A stretch of 64,000 nt of DNA from Achromobacter sp. UMC46 (GCF_014170335.1 NZ_LZZS01000035.1:186001-250000); one strand, 5' to 3'; counted from the first letter of the stretch, positions 1 through 9,442 are shown. Numbers and translations: made by a program. The notes: generated by a model from the sequence alone, not told the origin.

Positions 1-609
1 CCGCAAGGCCCGTTGGCGCGCCAACTGGAAACCCGCCATGACTGGCTGGATCCGTCCCGCCGGCTGCTGCTGGTGACCGGACACCGGCGCGAGAGCTTTG
101 GCGGCGGTTTCAAGAGCATCTGCGCGGCGCTGGCCGAACTGGCCCGCCGCGACGACCTGCAGATCGTCTATCCCGTGCACTTGAATCCGCAAGTCCGCAA
201 TGTGGTGATGACGGAGTTGGCCGGCCTGTCGCATGTGCACCTGATCGATCCCCTGGATTACCTGGACTTCGTCTGGTTCATGCAGCGTTCTTACCTGATC
301 CTGACCGATTCCGGCGGGGTTCAGGAAGAAGCCCCGTACCTGGGCAAACCGGTGCTGGTCATGCGCGACGTGACCGAGCGCCCGGAAGCCGTGCGCGCGG
401 GAACGGTGGCGCTGGTCGGCACCGACACGCGGCGCATCGTGACCGAAGTCACCCGCCTGCTGGACGACCCCGACCTTCATGCGTCTTTCTCGCGACGCAT
501 CAATCCTTATGGCGACGGCCAAGCCAGCCAACGCATCGTGGACGCCTTGTGCGGACGCGCCGTATCGGAATTCGATCCCTACGGAACCGCGGCCGCCCCT
601 TCCGCCTGA
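1..609 (+). CDS. wecB: UDP-N-acetylglucosamine 2-epimerase (non-hydrolysing), 3' part
   Basis: The reading frame is open from the left edge, so the N-terminus lies outside the window; about 202 C-terminal residues remain. The enzyme interconverts UDP-GlcNAc and UDP-ManNAc in the cytoplasm. Visible family signatures are the VTGHRRESFG motif, the SDP-sugar-binding DSGGVQEEAP motif and VMRDVTERPEA. It lies 34 nt upstream of the bcsB-like gene on the same strand, at the head of the exopolysaccharide run, so it probably supplies UDP-ManNAc locally to the NfrB-like synthase. The family call is secure; its role as precursor supplier is inferred from position and from the known dependence of the E. 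coli NfrAB glycan on WecB. Confidence 0.93.
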   Translation, partial: PQGPLARQLETRHDWLDPSRRLLLVTGHRRESFGGGFKSICAALAELARRDDLQIVYPVHLNPQVRNVVMTELAGLSHVHLIDPLDYLDFVWFMQRSYLILTDSGGVQEEAPYLGKPVLVMRDVTERPEAVRAGTVALVGTDTRRIVTEVTRLLDDPDLHASFSRRINPYGDGQASQRIVDALCGRAVSEFDPYGTAAAPSA

Positions 610-643
610 CGCCCTCGCGACGTATTCCCTGCCCGGAGCCCCC

Positions 644-2860
644 ATGCACCACCCCGCCCTGACCACCCCCGTTATCCGCAGGCTTTGCCGCGCCCTGATG
701 GCCGCCGGCATGCTGCTTCCCCTTGCCACGATGGCCAGCCCCGTGGGCGACGCCTTGCGGCGCCTGCAAAGCGACGACTGGGTGACGCGCACCACCACGC
801 TGCAAGACCTGGGCATCACGGAGCCGGTCGTCCTGAGCAATAGCGAGGCGCGGCAGGACTTCTACCTGCCCGTGCCGCGCGGTGTGCCCATTTCGGACGC
901 CACGCTGAACTTCGACGCGAAATACACGAAGGGCGAGCCGGGGCGCACGAGCATGGTGCTGTGGGTGGACGGCGTGCCGCAAACCGCGCAGCGGATCGCC
1001 GACGGCGACGGGTCCCTGACCCGCAACCTGACCGTAGAGCCGCGCAGCCGCGAAACCGGCTTCCTGCGGCTGGGCGTGGACTGGCAATCGGAAATCGCGC
1101 TGCGCCATTGCGAAAGCAACCGCGACACGGCCAATGCGCTGACGATCTCGCCGCAGACCCGCTTGAGCTACCGCTATGACGCGTCGGCCATCGGCAACCT
1201 GGATGACGCGTGGGGCACCTTGCCCGGAAAACCCGTGCTGATGGTGCCCGCCGCCAAACTGGACGCGCAGGCCTTCGACAGCGCCTGGCGCATTGGCGTG
1301 GCGATGGAGCGCACGGGAAAGCGCGTGGCGGTCAAGGCGTTCCCCTCGGTCGGCGACGAGGTCGACACGCGCGGCCTGCAGGCGCCCGCCGGCCTTGCGC
1401 AGATCCCCGCGTTCGCCGCGCTGGCGGACAATGCGAAGCACAAGCTGGCCAGCCCGGCCGAAATCGGCGCGCTGCTGGTCCTGGGCGCCCCCGCCGTCAG
1501 CGGCGATGTGGTGATCGTCGACGCGTCGCTGCGTGCGCGCTACAACGCGGCGCTGGACGCCTTGCAGGCGCAGTTGGCCTCGGACGCCGACGCCGCCGAC
1601 GCGTTCAAGGCCTGGCGTCAGCAGCGCATGCCGCTGGCCGGCGCCGACCTGCCTTCCAAGGATATCCGGCTGCTGTCGCTGGGCCGCCAAGCCGTGATCG
1701 CGGTGGCGGCCGATGCCGGCGCGCAGGGCGCGGGCGCGTTCGATGCGGCATGGCGCCGCATCCTGGTCACCCGCCAGGTCAACGTGAAGACCGCCACGCC
1801 GCCCCAGACGTTCGAGGACGGCGGCTTGCGCCTGACGACGTTGGGCGGTTCGCCGGACAGCTTCGACGTGGTCGACCGCGGCGACTGGAACACGACCTTC
1901 CCGCTGGCTTCTGTGTCTTCCGACGGCCAGATGCCGGACGAGCTGATCATGGACCTTGCCGCGGCGCCGGGCGCGTCGACGACGCGGCCCGTGGCGTCGG
2001 TGTTCTGGAACGGCATCCTGCTGGCCGCCAAGCAACTGGACGCCGACGGCCGGCCCGAGCGCCTGACCGCGCGCGTGCCGGGCTATGCGCTGGGCGTCAC
2101 CAATGCCGTGCGCGTCACGTTCCAGCGCCAGCCGGTGTCGGTGGACTGCAACGAGATCCCCCAGGGCTACCCCGTGAACGTGCTGCCGACCAGCTACGTG
2201 AAGCCGGGCAAGGCGCAGCCCGACGGCACGTTCGTGGGGCTGCTGCCGCTATTGGCCGGCAGCCCGCAGTTGATCATTCCGGACAGCTACCTGGCCGATG
2301 CGCCCGACAACATCAAGCGCGTGATCGGCATCGCGTCCGCCAGCGGCATGTCCGCGACGCGCGCGGAATTGACGGTGGCGCCTGCGGGCCAGGCGGTCAA
2401 GCCGGCCCGGCCGTTCCTGGCGATGGAAGTCACGGTGGACGGGGCCAAGCCCCTGGTCCAGGTGACCGACCGCAAGCAATTGAAGGTGGACGGCAAGAAC
2501 GCGACCTGGCTGGACCTCTCCGGCCTGGACCACTTGAGCACCGCGGAAGTCGTCCGCGGCGGGGGCCAGGACGGCTTGCTGTGGCACACGCTGGGCCAGC
2601 ATCCGGGCATGCTTGATGCGCCTTTCGTGCTGAACCGCGGCAACGTCGCCATCATCGGCGCCACGGGCCCCGTGGCCTGGATCGATAGCGCCAACCCCGA
2701 CGCCAGCCACCCGCCGGGCGCAGGCGAAAGCGCCTTCTTCGAATGGCGCCGCTATATCTCGTGGAGCGTGCCCGCCATCAGCATCAGCATGCTGATCCTG
2801 ATTCTTATCCTGATCGTCGCCCTGCGCGTGAACCGCAGGAAGAGCAAGGAAAACAAGTAA
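644..2860 (+). CDS. BcsB-like periplasmic glycan-synthase subunit
   Basis: The protein is 738 aa. I start it at the ATG at 644, preceded by GGAG, because the longer frame back to 479 overlaps wecB and lacks a signal peptide. It has an N-terminal signal sequence (about residues 10-31, ending near MAS), a large beta-rich periplasmic body and one C-terminal transmembrane helix (about 705-727) followed by a basic tail. This is the layout of the cellulose synthase B subunit, which sits on the periplasmic face of the synthase and guides the emerging chain. The next gene, 12 nt downstream, encodes the glycosyltransferase. Because that partner is NfrB-like and not BcsA, the polymer need not be cellulose. 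Similarity to BcsB was judged by architecture and general sequence character. Confidence 0.8.
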   Translation: MHHPALTTPVIRRLCRALMAAGMLLPLATMASPVGDALRRLQSDDWVTRTTTLQDLGITEPVVLSNSEARQDFYLPVPRGVPISDATLNFDAKYTKGEPGRTSMVLWVDGVPQTAQRIADGDGSLTRNLTVEPRSRETGFLRLGVDWQSEIALRHCESNRDTANALTISPQTRLSYRYDASAIGNLDDAWGTLPGKPVLMVPAAKLDAQAFDSAWRIGVAMERTGKRVAVKAFPSVGDEVDTRGLQAPAGLAQIPAFAALADNAKHKLASPAEIGALLVLGAPAVSGDVVIVDASLRARYNAALDALQAQLASDADAADAFKAWRQQRMPLAGADLPSKDIRLLSLGRQAVIAVAADAGAQGAGAFDAAWRRILVTRQVNVKTATPPQTFEDGGLRLTTLGGSPDSFDVVDRGDWNTTFPLASVSSDGQMPDELIMDLAAAPGASTTRPVASVFWNGILLAAKQLDADGRPERLTARVPGYALGVTNAVRVTFQRQPVSVDCNEIPQGYPVNVLPTSYVKPGKAQPDGTFVGLLPLLAGSPQLIIPDSYLADAPDNIKRVIGIASASGMSATRAELTVAPAGQAVKPARPFLAMEVTVDGAKPLVQVTDRKQLKVDGKNATWLDLSGLDHLSTAEVVRGGGQDGLLWHTLGQHPGMLDAPFVLNRGNVAIIGATGPVAWIDSANPDASHPPGAGESAFFEWRRYISWSVPAISISMLILILILIVALRVNRRKSKENK

Positions 2861-2872
2861 CCCGGAAGCGCC

Positions 2873-4570
2873 ATGTCCTCGCTTTACTGGCCCTACTTCA
2901 TCGCGGACTACTACCGCGGGCTGGAAGTCGTGACCGCCATCGTGGGCGTGGTCATCCTGCTGTCGAGCCTGGATGACCTGTTCATCGACGCCTGGTTCTG
3001 GCTGCGCGAACTGAAACGCTCGCTGACGGTCAAGCGCCGCTACACCCCGCTGTCCGCTGAGCAGCTGCGCGCCAAGGAAGAGCAGCCGCTGGCGATCATG
3101 GTGCCCGCGTGGCTGGAGTACGACGTGATCTCGTCGATGCTCGAGACCATGGTGTCGACGCTGGAATACAAGAACTACATGATCTTCGCCGGCACTTACC
3201 AGAACGACCAGCGGACGATCGACGAAGTGGAACGCATGCGCCGGCGCTACCGGCAACTGGTCCGCGTGGAGGTGCCGCACGACGGGCCCACCTGCAAGGC
3301 CGACTGCCTGAACTGGATCGTGCAGGCCATCTTCGCGCAAGACGAGAAGCAACCGGTGCCCTTCGCCGGCGTCATCCTGCATGACAGCGAAGACGTGCTG
3401 CACCCGCTGGAACTCAAGTACTACAACTATCTGCTGCCGCGCATCGACTTCATCCAGTTGCCCGTGACGTCGCTGGAACGCCATTGGTACGAACTGGTCG
3501 CCGGCACCTACATGGACGAATTCGCGGAATGGCACACCAAAGACCTGGTGGTGCGCGAAAGCCTGTCCAAGATGGTGCCGTCCGCCGGCGTGGGCACCTG
3601 CTTTTCGCGCCATGCGCTGGTGGAGTTGGCCGCCGAAACCAATAACCAGCCTTTCAACACGGACACGCTGACCGAAGACTACGACATCGGCGCGCGGCTG
3701 GCCCAGCGCGGCATGAAGCAGATTTTCGGCAAGTTTCGCGTGGAATACGTGACGCGGCGCCGGTCGTGGTTCGGGCTTGGGCCTGAAAAGATCTCGACCA
3801 TCAGGATGCCGCTGGGCGTGCGCGAATACTTTCCCAATACGTTCCGCACCGCCTACCGGCAGAAGGCGCGCTGGACCTTGGGTATCGGCCTGCAAGGCTG
3901 GCAGCAGGTGGGCTGGACGGGATCGCTGGCCACCAAATACCTGCTGTTCCGCGACCGCAAGGGGCTGGTCACTTCGTTCATCGCCATCCTGGCGTATTTG
4001 CTGCTGGCCAACTTCTTCCTGTTTTTCCTGGCGGACAAGTTTGGCTGGTGGACGGTGTATTACCCGTCTTACTTCCGGCCCGGCGGGTGGCTGGTGACGC
4101 TGATGTGGATCAACGCAGTGGCCCTGCTGCTGCGCGTGGTGCAGCGGGCCTACTTCGTGGGCCACATGTATGGCTGGGAACATGCCTTGCTGTCGATCCC
4201 GCGGATGATCGTGGGCAACTTCATCAATGCGATGGCGGCGGCGCGGGCCTGGCGACTGTTCATCATGCATCTGATCACGGGCAAGCGCCTGGCCTGGGAC
4301 AAGACCATGCATGACTTCCCCAGCACCGACCAGCTGTCGCAGCAGCGCAAGCGGCTGGGCGAACTGCTGCTGTCCTGGCAGGCCATCGACCAGGACACGC
4401 TGTCGCGCGCGCTTGAAATCCAGGCGCGCGAGAAAAAGCCATTGGGCAAGATCCTGATGGAGCAAGGCTGGCTGGACGAGCGCACGCTCAACGAGGCCAT
4501 CGATTTCCAACAAGCGGGACAGGAGGCGCCGCCGCCCCCGCACGTAGAAGACAAACCCGCGACGACATGA
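2873..4570 (+). CDS. NfrB-like membrane glycosyltransferase (GT2) with C-terminal MshEN domain
   Basis: The protein is 565 aa. An N-terminal transmembrane helix (about 18-36) precedes a cytoplasmic GT2 domain with the processive-synthase motifs: DSED near 171-174 (DxD), TED at 267-269 and QKARW at 330-334 (QxxRW). Several transmembrane helices follow between about 365 and 455. Residues 494-517 and 523-546 are two tandem repeats with the spacing of the MshEN c-di-GMP-binding motif (RLG...L...ALEIQ and PLG...G...AIDFQ). In the first repeat the usual Gly is Gln (SWQAI). E. coli NfrB has the same order of parts and makes a ManNAc-type glycan. The stop overlaps the NfrA-like start by ATGA. Product sugar and c-di-GMP gating are inferred. 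Confidence 0.88.
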   Translation: MSSLYWPYFIADYYRGLEVVTAIVGVVILLSSLDDLFIDAWFWLRELKRSLTVKRRYTPLSAEQLRAKEEQPLAIMVPAWLEYDVISSMLETMVSTLEYKNYMIFAGTYQNDQRTIDEVERMRRRYRQLVRVEVPHDGPTCKADCLNWIVQAIFAQDEKQPVPFAGVILHDSEDVLHPLELKYYNYLLPRIDFIQLPVTSLERHWYELVAGTYMDEFAEWHTKDLVVRESLSKMVPSAGVGTCFSRHALVELAAETNNQPFNTDTLTEDYDIGARLAQRGMKQIFGKFRVEYVTRRRSWFGLGPEKISTIRMPLGVREYFPNTFRTAYRQKARWTLGIGLQGWQQVGWTGSLATKYLLFRDRKGLVTSFIAILAYLLLANFFLFFLADKFGWWTVYYPSYFRPGGWLVTLMWINAVALLLRVVQRAYFVGHMYGWEHALLSIPRMIVGNFINAMAAARAWRLFIMHLITGKRLAWDKTMHDFPSTDQLSQQRKRLGELLLSWQAIDQDTLSRALEIQAREKKPLGKILMEQGWLDERTLNEAIDFQQAGQEAPPPPHVEDKPATT

Positions 4571-7332
4571 CTCCGTTGACCCGTTCGCTCATCTTGTCCG
4601 CCGCGCTGGCATGCGTGTGGGCCGCCGCGCCCGCCACGGCCCAGAGCCAGAACCCGCCCCGGCCCCCGGCCAAGGCGGAAGCACCGCTGGAAGGCGCCGC
4701 GTGGCAGTTTGCCGATGAAGGCTACAAGAACTACGACGCGGGCAAGTATGAACTTGCCCAGCGGCAGGCGGAATCCGCCATCGCCCTGCGTCCGGACGTG
4801 GAACGGCTGCGCTTGCTGCTGATCTATTCGCTGCAGAAGCAAGGCAAGCTGAAAGAGGCCGACCAGGCCGCCGCCGACGCCATCAAGAACGGCCTGGATA
4901 CGCCCGCGTTGCGGCAGGCGCGCGCCAACCTCAAGCCGCAGGCCGCCCCCCGGCCGGCCGGCAAAGCCACCGCCGGCGCGGCTGGCGCACCGGCCACGAC
5001 GTCCGCCTACCGCCGCGGCTTTCCCATCGCCACGCGTGCCTACGCCGATTACAACCGTGCCGACTACCCGGCGGCCGCGCGCGGCGCCGAACAGGCGTTC
5101 CGCATCGATCCGAAGCAAGGCGCCTGGGCCATGCTGTGGCTGGACGCGCTGGAAGCCCAGGGCAAGTATGAAGACGCCGACGCCGCTGCCGCCCGAGCGA
5201 TTGCGCTGGGCGCGCCGAACAAGAACGACTTGACCGCGCGCCAGCAGACGATGAAGCGGCGCATGGCGATCAAGCCGGCCGAAGCGGGTTATCAGGCCCT
5301 GATCGCCAACCGTCCGGGCGACGCCGTGCCGCTGGCGCGCCAGGCCGTCGCGCTGGCGCCCGATACCGCCAGCCATCGCCTGCTGCTCGTCAGCGCGCTG
5401 ATGCTGGACAACCAGTTGCAGGCCGCCGAAGACGCCGCGACGGACGCGATGAAGCAGGACGACGAAAACACCGTGGCGCTGGTCATGCGCGCCTATCTGC
5501 GCCAGCGCCAGGGCAAGACCGATCTGGCCAACGCCGACTTCGACGCGGCCCTCAAGCAGGACTGGCTGGACGATGACCAGCGCCGCAACATCCGGTTGAT
5601 CGCCGCCGACGCGTCGCTGGCCGCAGGCGAGAATGCGCGCGCACTGGCTTTGATGCAGCCGCTGGGCGCCAAGGACGACGCGGCGGACGCCCGCGTCAAG
5701 CGCGCACGGTCGCGCCCGGCAGTGCCCGCCACGCTGACCTTGGCCAACTATCCCGCCCCCGTGCAGGATTGCCGCGACACGCCCTACGGCACGTCGTGTG
5801 AACTGCTGCCCTCGGACGCCGCCGGCAGCGGCGGCCCCGCCTCGCTGGCCTACGCCGCCTATGCGCGCGAAGACTATCAGGAAGCCATCGCCCAGGCCCG
5901 CCAGGCGGTCGCGCAAGACCCCGCCAACAAAGAGCTTCAGCGCCTCTTGACCACCACGCTGGCCGCCGGCGACCGCGCGCAATTGGCGGAAGCCAACCAG
6001 CGCATGAGTGAAGCACTGGCGGCCCAGCCCGACGACCCCACGCTGCTGATGCAGCGCGGTTATCTGCATCAGCGCATGAAACAACCCAAGCTGGCGCTGC
6101 AGGATTTCCAGGCGGCGCGCGCCACCGGCAAAGCCCCCCCCACCGTCATCCTGGACGAGGGCTACGCGCTATCGGGCGTCGGCGACAAGCGCGGCGCGGT
6201 CGGCAAGCTGAAGGAAGCCATCGACGAAGCCGATGCTGGCAGGCTGGAACTGACGCCGCAGCAGCGCTTCGACACCCGCAACGGCATCGCGGGACTGGAC
6301 CGCGAATGGGGCGGCTATTTTTCCGCCGGCTATCGCGGCGCCCGGCCCGCTTCGGCCGGACTGGGCGGCGCGGCCGTCACCGTGCCGGGCGACGCCGTCT
6401 TCAGCACCGCCGAGATCTTCTGGCGGCCTTCGGATTTCCTGAATTCGTCCACCCAGGTCTTCGAACTGTACGGCCGCCTGTCCAATACGCTGTACGACAA
6501 GGGCGGCAAGACCTCGAGCCAGACGGTGTCCGACCCGTGCGGCGGCAGCGTCGACATCAATGAAACCAGCAACCAGGGGCTGGCCGGCTTCCCCACGACG
6601 ATCGGCTCGCTGGGGATGCGCTTCACGCCGTCCACCGAGGTCGGCCTGACGTTCGGCCTGGAACGCCAGTTCAACCTGGGCTCGGCGACCCGGCGCGGGA
6701 CCTTCAGCCCGGACCCGTCGGCGTTGCGCTGCGCGCTCAACCAGGACAACCAGACCGCCCACTATGAAACCAACGCCGGCAGCGGCGGCTGGCTGGCCTA
6801 TGTGACTTACGGGCTGTATGAAGGCACCACACTGCGCATCGACCGGCCCGACTGGTTCACGATGGAAGGCTACGTGCAGGCCGGCTATTCCTGGCAGGAC
6901 ATGCCCGCCAAGTTCTGGCTGCGCGACAATGCGACCGGCGTGGACGGCGAGAAGTCATCGGGCAGGCTGAAGCGTGACCAGGCCTTCGGCGCCGGCGAAC
7001 TGCGCGTGGGCCGCAGCTACCGCATGGACGCCATCAGCGACCGCCTCGTGTTCTTCCCGTATGCCGTGATCGGCGCCGACTGGCTGTCGAACCGCAACCG
7101 CGTATCGGGCCTGGACATCAACGGCACCGATTCCTATAACCTGCTGGGCAACGGTTCGTCCTGGTCGATGGGCGCCGGCCCCGGCTTCAACGTCCGTTAC
7201 TGGTTCCGCGAAGACCATTACAACGCGCCGCGGTCCTATCTGGACTGGACGACGCAGTACCGTTTCAACATCGGCGGCGGGGCGGCTGACCGGGCCCGGG
7301 GCCTGTTCATCAACCTGACCCTGTCGTACTGA
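4567..7332 (+). CDS. NfrA-like TPR outer-membrane protein (glycan export)
   Basis: The protein is 921 aa with a signal peptide (about 1-25, cleaved after TAQ or ATAQ). Residues about 45-150, 155-360 and 420-580 are Ala-rich helical repeats of TPR type (for example YDAGKYELAQRQAESAIALRP). From about residue 590 to the end the sequence becomes aromatic and beta-rich and finishes in ...LTLSY, an outer-membrane-barrel type ending. This matches the NfrA family (bacteriophage N4 adsorption protein A), which acts as periplasmic scaffold and outer-membrane exit for the NfrB-made glycan. It is translationally coupled to the glycosyltransferase by an ATGA overlap. Whether it serves as a phage receptor here is unknown. 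Confidence 0.85.
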   Translation: MTPLTRSLILSAALACVWAAAPATAQSQNPPRPPAKAEAPLEGAAWQFADEGYKNYDAGKYELAQRQAESAIALRPDVERLRLLLIYSLQKQGKLKEADQAAADAIKNGLDTPALRQARANLKPQAAPRPAGKATAGAAGAPATTSAYRRGFPIATRAYADYNRADYPAAARGAEQAFRIDPKQGAWAMLWLDALEAQGKYEDADAAAARAIALGAPNKNDLTARQQTMKRRMAIKPAEAGYQALIANRPGDAVPLARQAVALAPDTASHRLLLVSALMLDNQLQAAEDAATDAMKQDDENTVALVMRAYLRQRQGKTDLANADFDAALKQDWLDDDQRRNIRLIAADASLAAGENARALALMQPLGAKDDAADARVKRARSRPAVPATLTLANYPAPVQDCRDTPYGTSCELLPSDAAGSGGPASLAYAAYAREDYQEAIAQARQAVAQDPANKELQRLLTTTLAAGDRAQLAEANQRMSEALAAQPDDPTLLMQRGYLHQRMKQPKLALQDFQAARATGKAPPTVILDEGYALSGVGDKRGAVGKLKEAIDEADAGRLELTPQQRFDTRNGIAGLDREWGGYFSAGYRGARPASAGLGGAAVTVPGDAVFSTAEIFWRPSDFLNSSTQVFELYGRLSNTLYDKGGKTSSQTVSDPCGGSVDINETSNQGLAGFPTTIGSLGMRFTPSTEVGLTFGLERQFNLGSATRRGTFSPDPSALRCALNQDNQTAHYETNAGSGGWLAYVTYGLYEGTTLRIDRPDWFTMEGYVQAGYSWQDMPAKFWLRDNATGVDGEKSSGRLKRDQAFGAGELRVGRSYRMDAISDRLVFFPYAVIGADWLSNRNRVSGLDINGTDSYNLLGNGSSWSMGAGPGFNVRYWFREDHYNAPRSYLDWTTQYRFNIGGGAADRARGLFINLTLSY

Positions 7333-7362
7333 CGACGCGCATCGAACAAGGAGTCCGTCCTC

Positions 7363-8343
7363 ATGCAAACCCTTTTCCCCTTCTCCCGCCGCCTGGCGCT
7401 TGGCCTGTCCGCCGCGCTGCTGGCCGTTGCCGCCCACGCGCAGGAAGGCTCGTCCCTCGTCATCCAGGGCAAGGACAACTGGCTGTTCCCCGGTTGGGGC
7501 AGCCTGACGCAAGTCGACATGCGCGGCATCGACGCCTCGACCCAGCTGGTGCGCGAAACCCGCGACGCATTGGCCGCCAAGGGCATCCAGCTGGAAGTGC
7601 TGGTGCTGCCGGACAAGACGCTGTTCTATCAGGACAAGCTGCCCGACGGCAAATCGCTGAGCGCCGACGTGAAGAAGCGCTATCAGACCATCCAGGACAA
7701 GCTGAAGCAGGCCGGCGTGTCGACCTTCGACGACGAAGCCGTACTGAAGCGCGTGAAGGACAGCGGCAAGGACGTCTTCTACCGCACCGACCAGCACTGG
7801 ACGCAGGCCGCGGCCGACGCCACCGCCGAAGCGCTGGCGCAGCAAATCAAGCAAGACGTGAAGACGCTGGCCGGCAAACCCGGCACCGGCATGCCGCTGG
7901 GCAGCGTGGTCAACGAGCGCCGCTATGGCGATCTGGCCGAACTGTTCCTGACGCCGGACCAGCGCAAGCAGGCCGGCCGCGAGACCTACACCGTGCGCCG
8001 CCAGGCCGAAAACCAGAGCCTGCTGGACGATGCGCCGGCCCCCGTGCACGTGACCGGCCACAGCATGGTGCAGCCGTATTTCGGTTTTCCGCAGAAGCTG
8101 TCCAACGTGCTGGACCGGCCGGTCTCCGTCAATTGGAAGCCCGGCAACGTCGGCCAGTGGATCATGCTGTTGGAGTACCTGGAGTCGCCCGCGTTCAAGC
8201 AGAACAAGCCGCAGGTGCTGGTCTGGCAGATGTTCGAGCCGACCTATGCGCAAGGGCCGGATGCGAAGGGCTTGTGGGACAACGCGTCCATCATGGGCGC
8301 CGACACCTGGCGCAGCCGCATGAAGGCCGCCATTGGCAAGTAG
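7363..8343 (+). CDS. AlgX/AlgJ-like periplasmic SGNH-fold O-acyltransferase (first copy)
   Basis: The protein is 326 aa with a cleavable signal peptide (about 1-26, AHA/QEG). It has the alginate-acetyltransferase arrangement: a D-x-H pair in YRTDQHW (Asp143, His145) and a likely nucleophile Ser234 in TGHSMVQ. Proteins of this type move an acyl group from a membrane acyltransferase (MBOAT) to the polysaccharide in the periplasm. It starts 30 nt after the NfrA-like gene, with AAGGAG upstream. A second, membrane-anchored member of the family follows directly. The transferred group is not defined by sequence. Confidence 0.85.
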   Translation: MQTLFPFSRRLALGLSAALLAVAAHAQEGSSLVIQGKDNWLFPGWGSLTQVDMRGIDASTQLVRETRDALAAKGIQLEVLVLPDKTLFYQDKLPDGKSLSADVKKRYQTIQDKLKQAGVSTFDDEAVLKRVKDSGKDVFYRTDQHWTQAAADATAEALAQQIKQDVKTLAGKPGTGMPLGSVVNERRYGDLAELFLTPDQRKQAGRETYTVRRQAENQSLLDDAPAPVHVTGHSMVQPYFGFPQKLSNVLDRPVSVNWKPGNVGQWIMLLEYLESPAFKQNKPQVLVWQMFEPTYAQGPDAKGLWDNASIMGADTWRSRMKAAIGK

Positions 8344-8347
8344 CGCC

Positions 8348-9442
8348 GTGGAACCCTCTGACAAAGCCGCCGCGCCCAGCCACCGGCTGAGTGCCTTCGT
8401 GGTCGCGTTGCTGCTGGCGGTCGGCCTGGGCTGGGGCGCCTGGTGCCTGGTCGACGCCAAGATCAGCCCGGCCGAGGTGTCGCCGGCCGCGTGGGCCGAC
8501 GGATCGGCGGGCAGCGTGCTGAACAAGGCCATGCATATGCCCAGGCAGGCGGAAGTGGACACCTGGAACGCCTCGGTGCGCTACCGCGTGCTGGGCGACC
8601 TGGGCGACCAGGTCGCGATGGGCTGCCCGCAATGGCTGTTCTACCGCGACGGCTTGCGCCAGCAACCGGGCGTCCATGTTTTCAATGAACGCCTGCGCCT
8701 GATGCGGCACTGGGTGGAGGAACTGCGCCAGCAGCAGGTGCAGGTGCTGGTCGTCGCCGTGCCCGACAAATCCCGCGTCGAAGCCGACCGGCTCTGCGGC
8801 CTGCCGGTATCCCTGCCGATGCGCCAGACGCTGGACGCATGGCAGGACGCCCTGCGCGTGCAGGGCGTGCCCTTCGTGGACCTGCGCGACGCGCTGAAGG
8901 CCGCGCCCGCCCCCCGTTTCTTCCGCACCGACGTGCACATGAACGCGCAGGGTGCGGAAGCCGCCGCGCAGCGCGTAGCCGAAGCGGCCTTGCCGCTGCT
9001 GCAAGGACCCGGCGCGCAAGCGTTCAAGACCGACGCGCCCGTGCCCGCCGCGCCGCGGATGGGCGACCTGATCGTGCTGGCGGGGCTGGAGCATGCCCGG
9101 CCTGGCTGGCGGCCCGAGCTGGAAGTCGTCTCGGAACAGAAGATAGAACCGGTGCGCGCCGGCGGGCTGCTGGACGAGGCGCCGCCCGTGGAGGTGCTGC
9201 TGGCGGGCACCTCCAACGGCCGCCGCAGCCAGTTCGCGGAACGGCTGGGCATCGGCCTGGGCCGCGAAGTCTGGAACATGAGCCTGGACGGCGGGCAGTT
9301 CTCGGGGGCGTTGCAAATCGCGCTCAAGCAGCGCGGCCAATGGCCAAAGAGCCTGAAGCTGCTGATCTGGGAGTTCTCGGAAAACGCGTTGTCCCTGCCG
9401 CTGACCCCGGACGAAAAGGCCGTGCTGGCCCGCCTGCCTTAG
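8348..9442 (+). CDS. AlgJ-like membrane-anchored SGNH-fold O-acyltransferase (second copy)
   Basis: About 364 aa from the GTG at 8348. A TTG at 8333 with AAGG upstream is an alternative start that would overlap the previous gene. An N-terminal hydrophobic segment (about 14-34) looks like an uncleaved anchor. The catalytic pattern is retained: FRTDVHMN (Asp195, His197) and AGTSN (Ser289). The domain resembles AlgJ, which cooperates with an MBOAT in alginate acetylation. The pair of SGNH proteins ahead of an MBOAT gene suggests either sequential transfer or two acceptor sites, as with AlgJ and AlgX. The start codon is the least certain part of the call. Confidence 0.8.
   Translation: MEPSDKAAAPSHRLSAFVVALLLAVGLGWGAWCLVDAKISPAEVSPAAWADGSAGSVLNKAMHMPRQAEVDTWNASVRYRVLGDLGDQVAMGCPQWLFYRDGLRQQPGVHVFNERLRLMRHWVEELRQQQVQVLVVAVPDKSRVEADRLCGLPVSLPMRQTLDAWQDALRVQGVPFVDLRDALKAAPAPRFFRTDVHMNAQGAEAAAQRVAEAALPLLQGPGAQAFKTDAPVPAAPRMGDLIVLAGLEHARPGWRPELEVVSEQKIEPVRAGGLLDEAPPVEVLLAGTSNGRRSQFAERLGIGLGREVWNMSLDGGQFSGALQIALKQRGQWPKSLKLLIWEFSENALSLPLTPDEKAVLARLP

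Noticed and set aside
2249-4543. Long open frame (764 aa) on the minus strand across the bcsB-like and glycosyltransferase genes
   Set aside because: Composition is His/Arg/Gln-rich without domains; it is the antisense shadow common in high-GC coding DNA.
644-4570. Cellulose synthase operon
   Set aside because: Only the BcsB-like subunit fits. The synthase lacks the PilZ domain of BcsA and carries an MshEN domain, and there is no BcsC or BcsZ.
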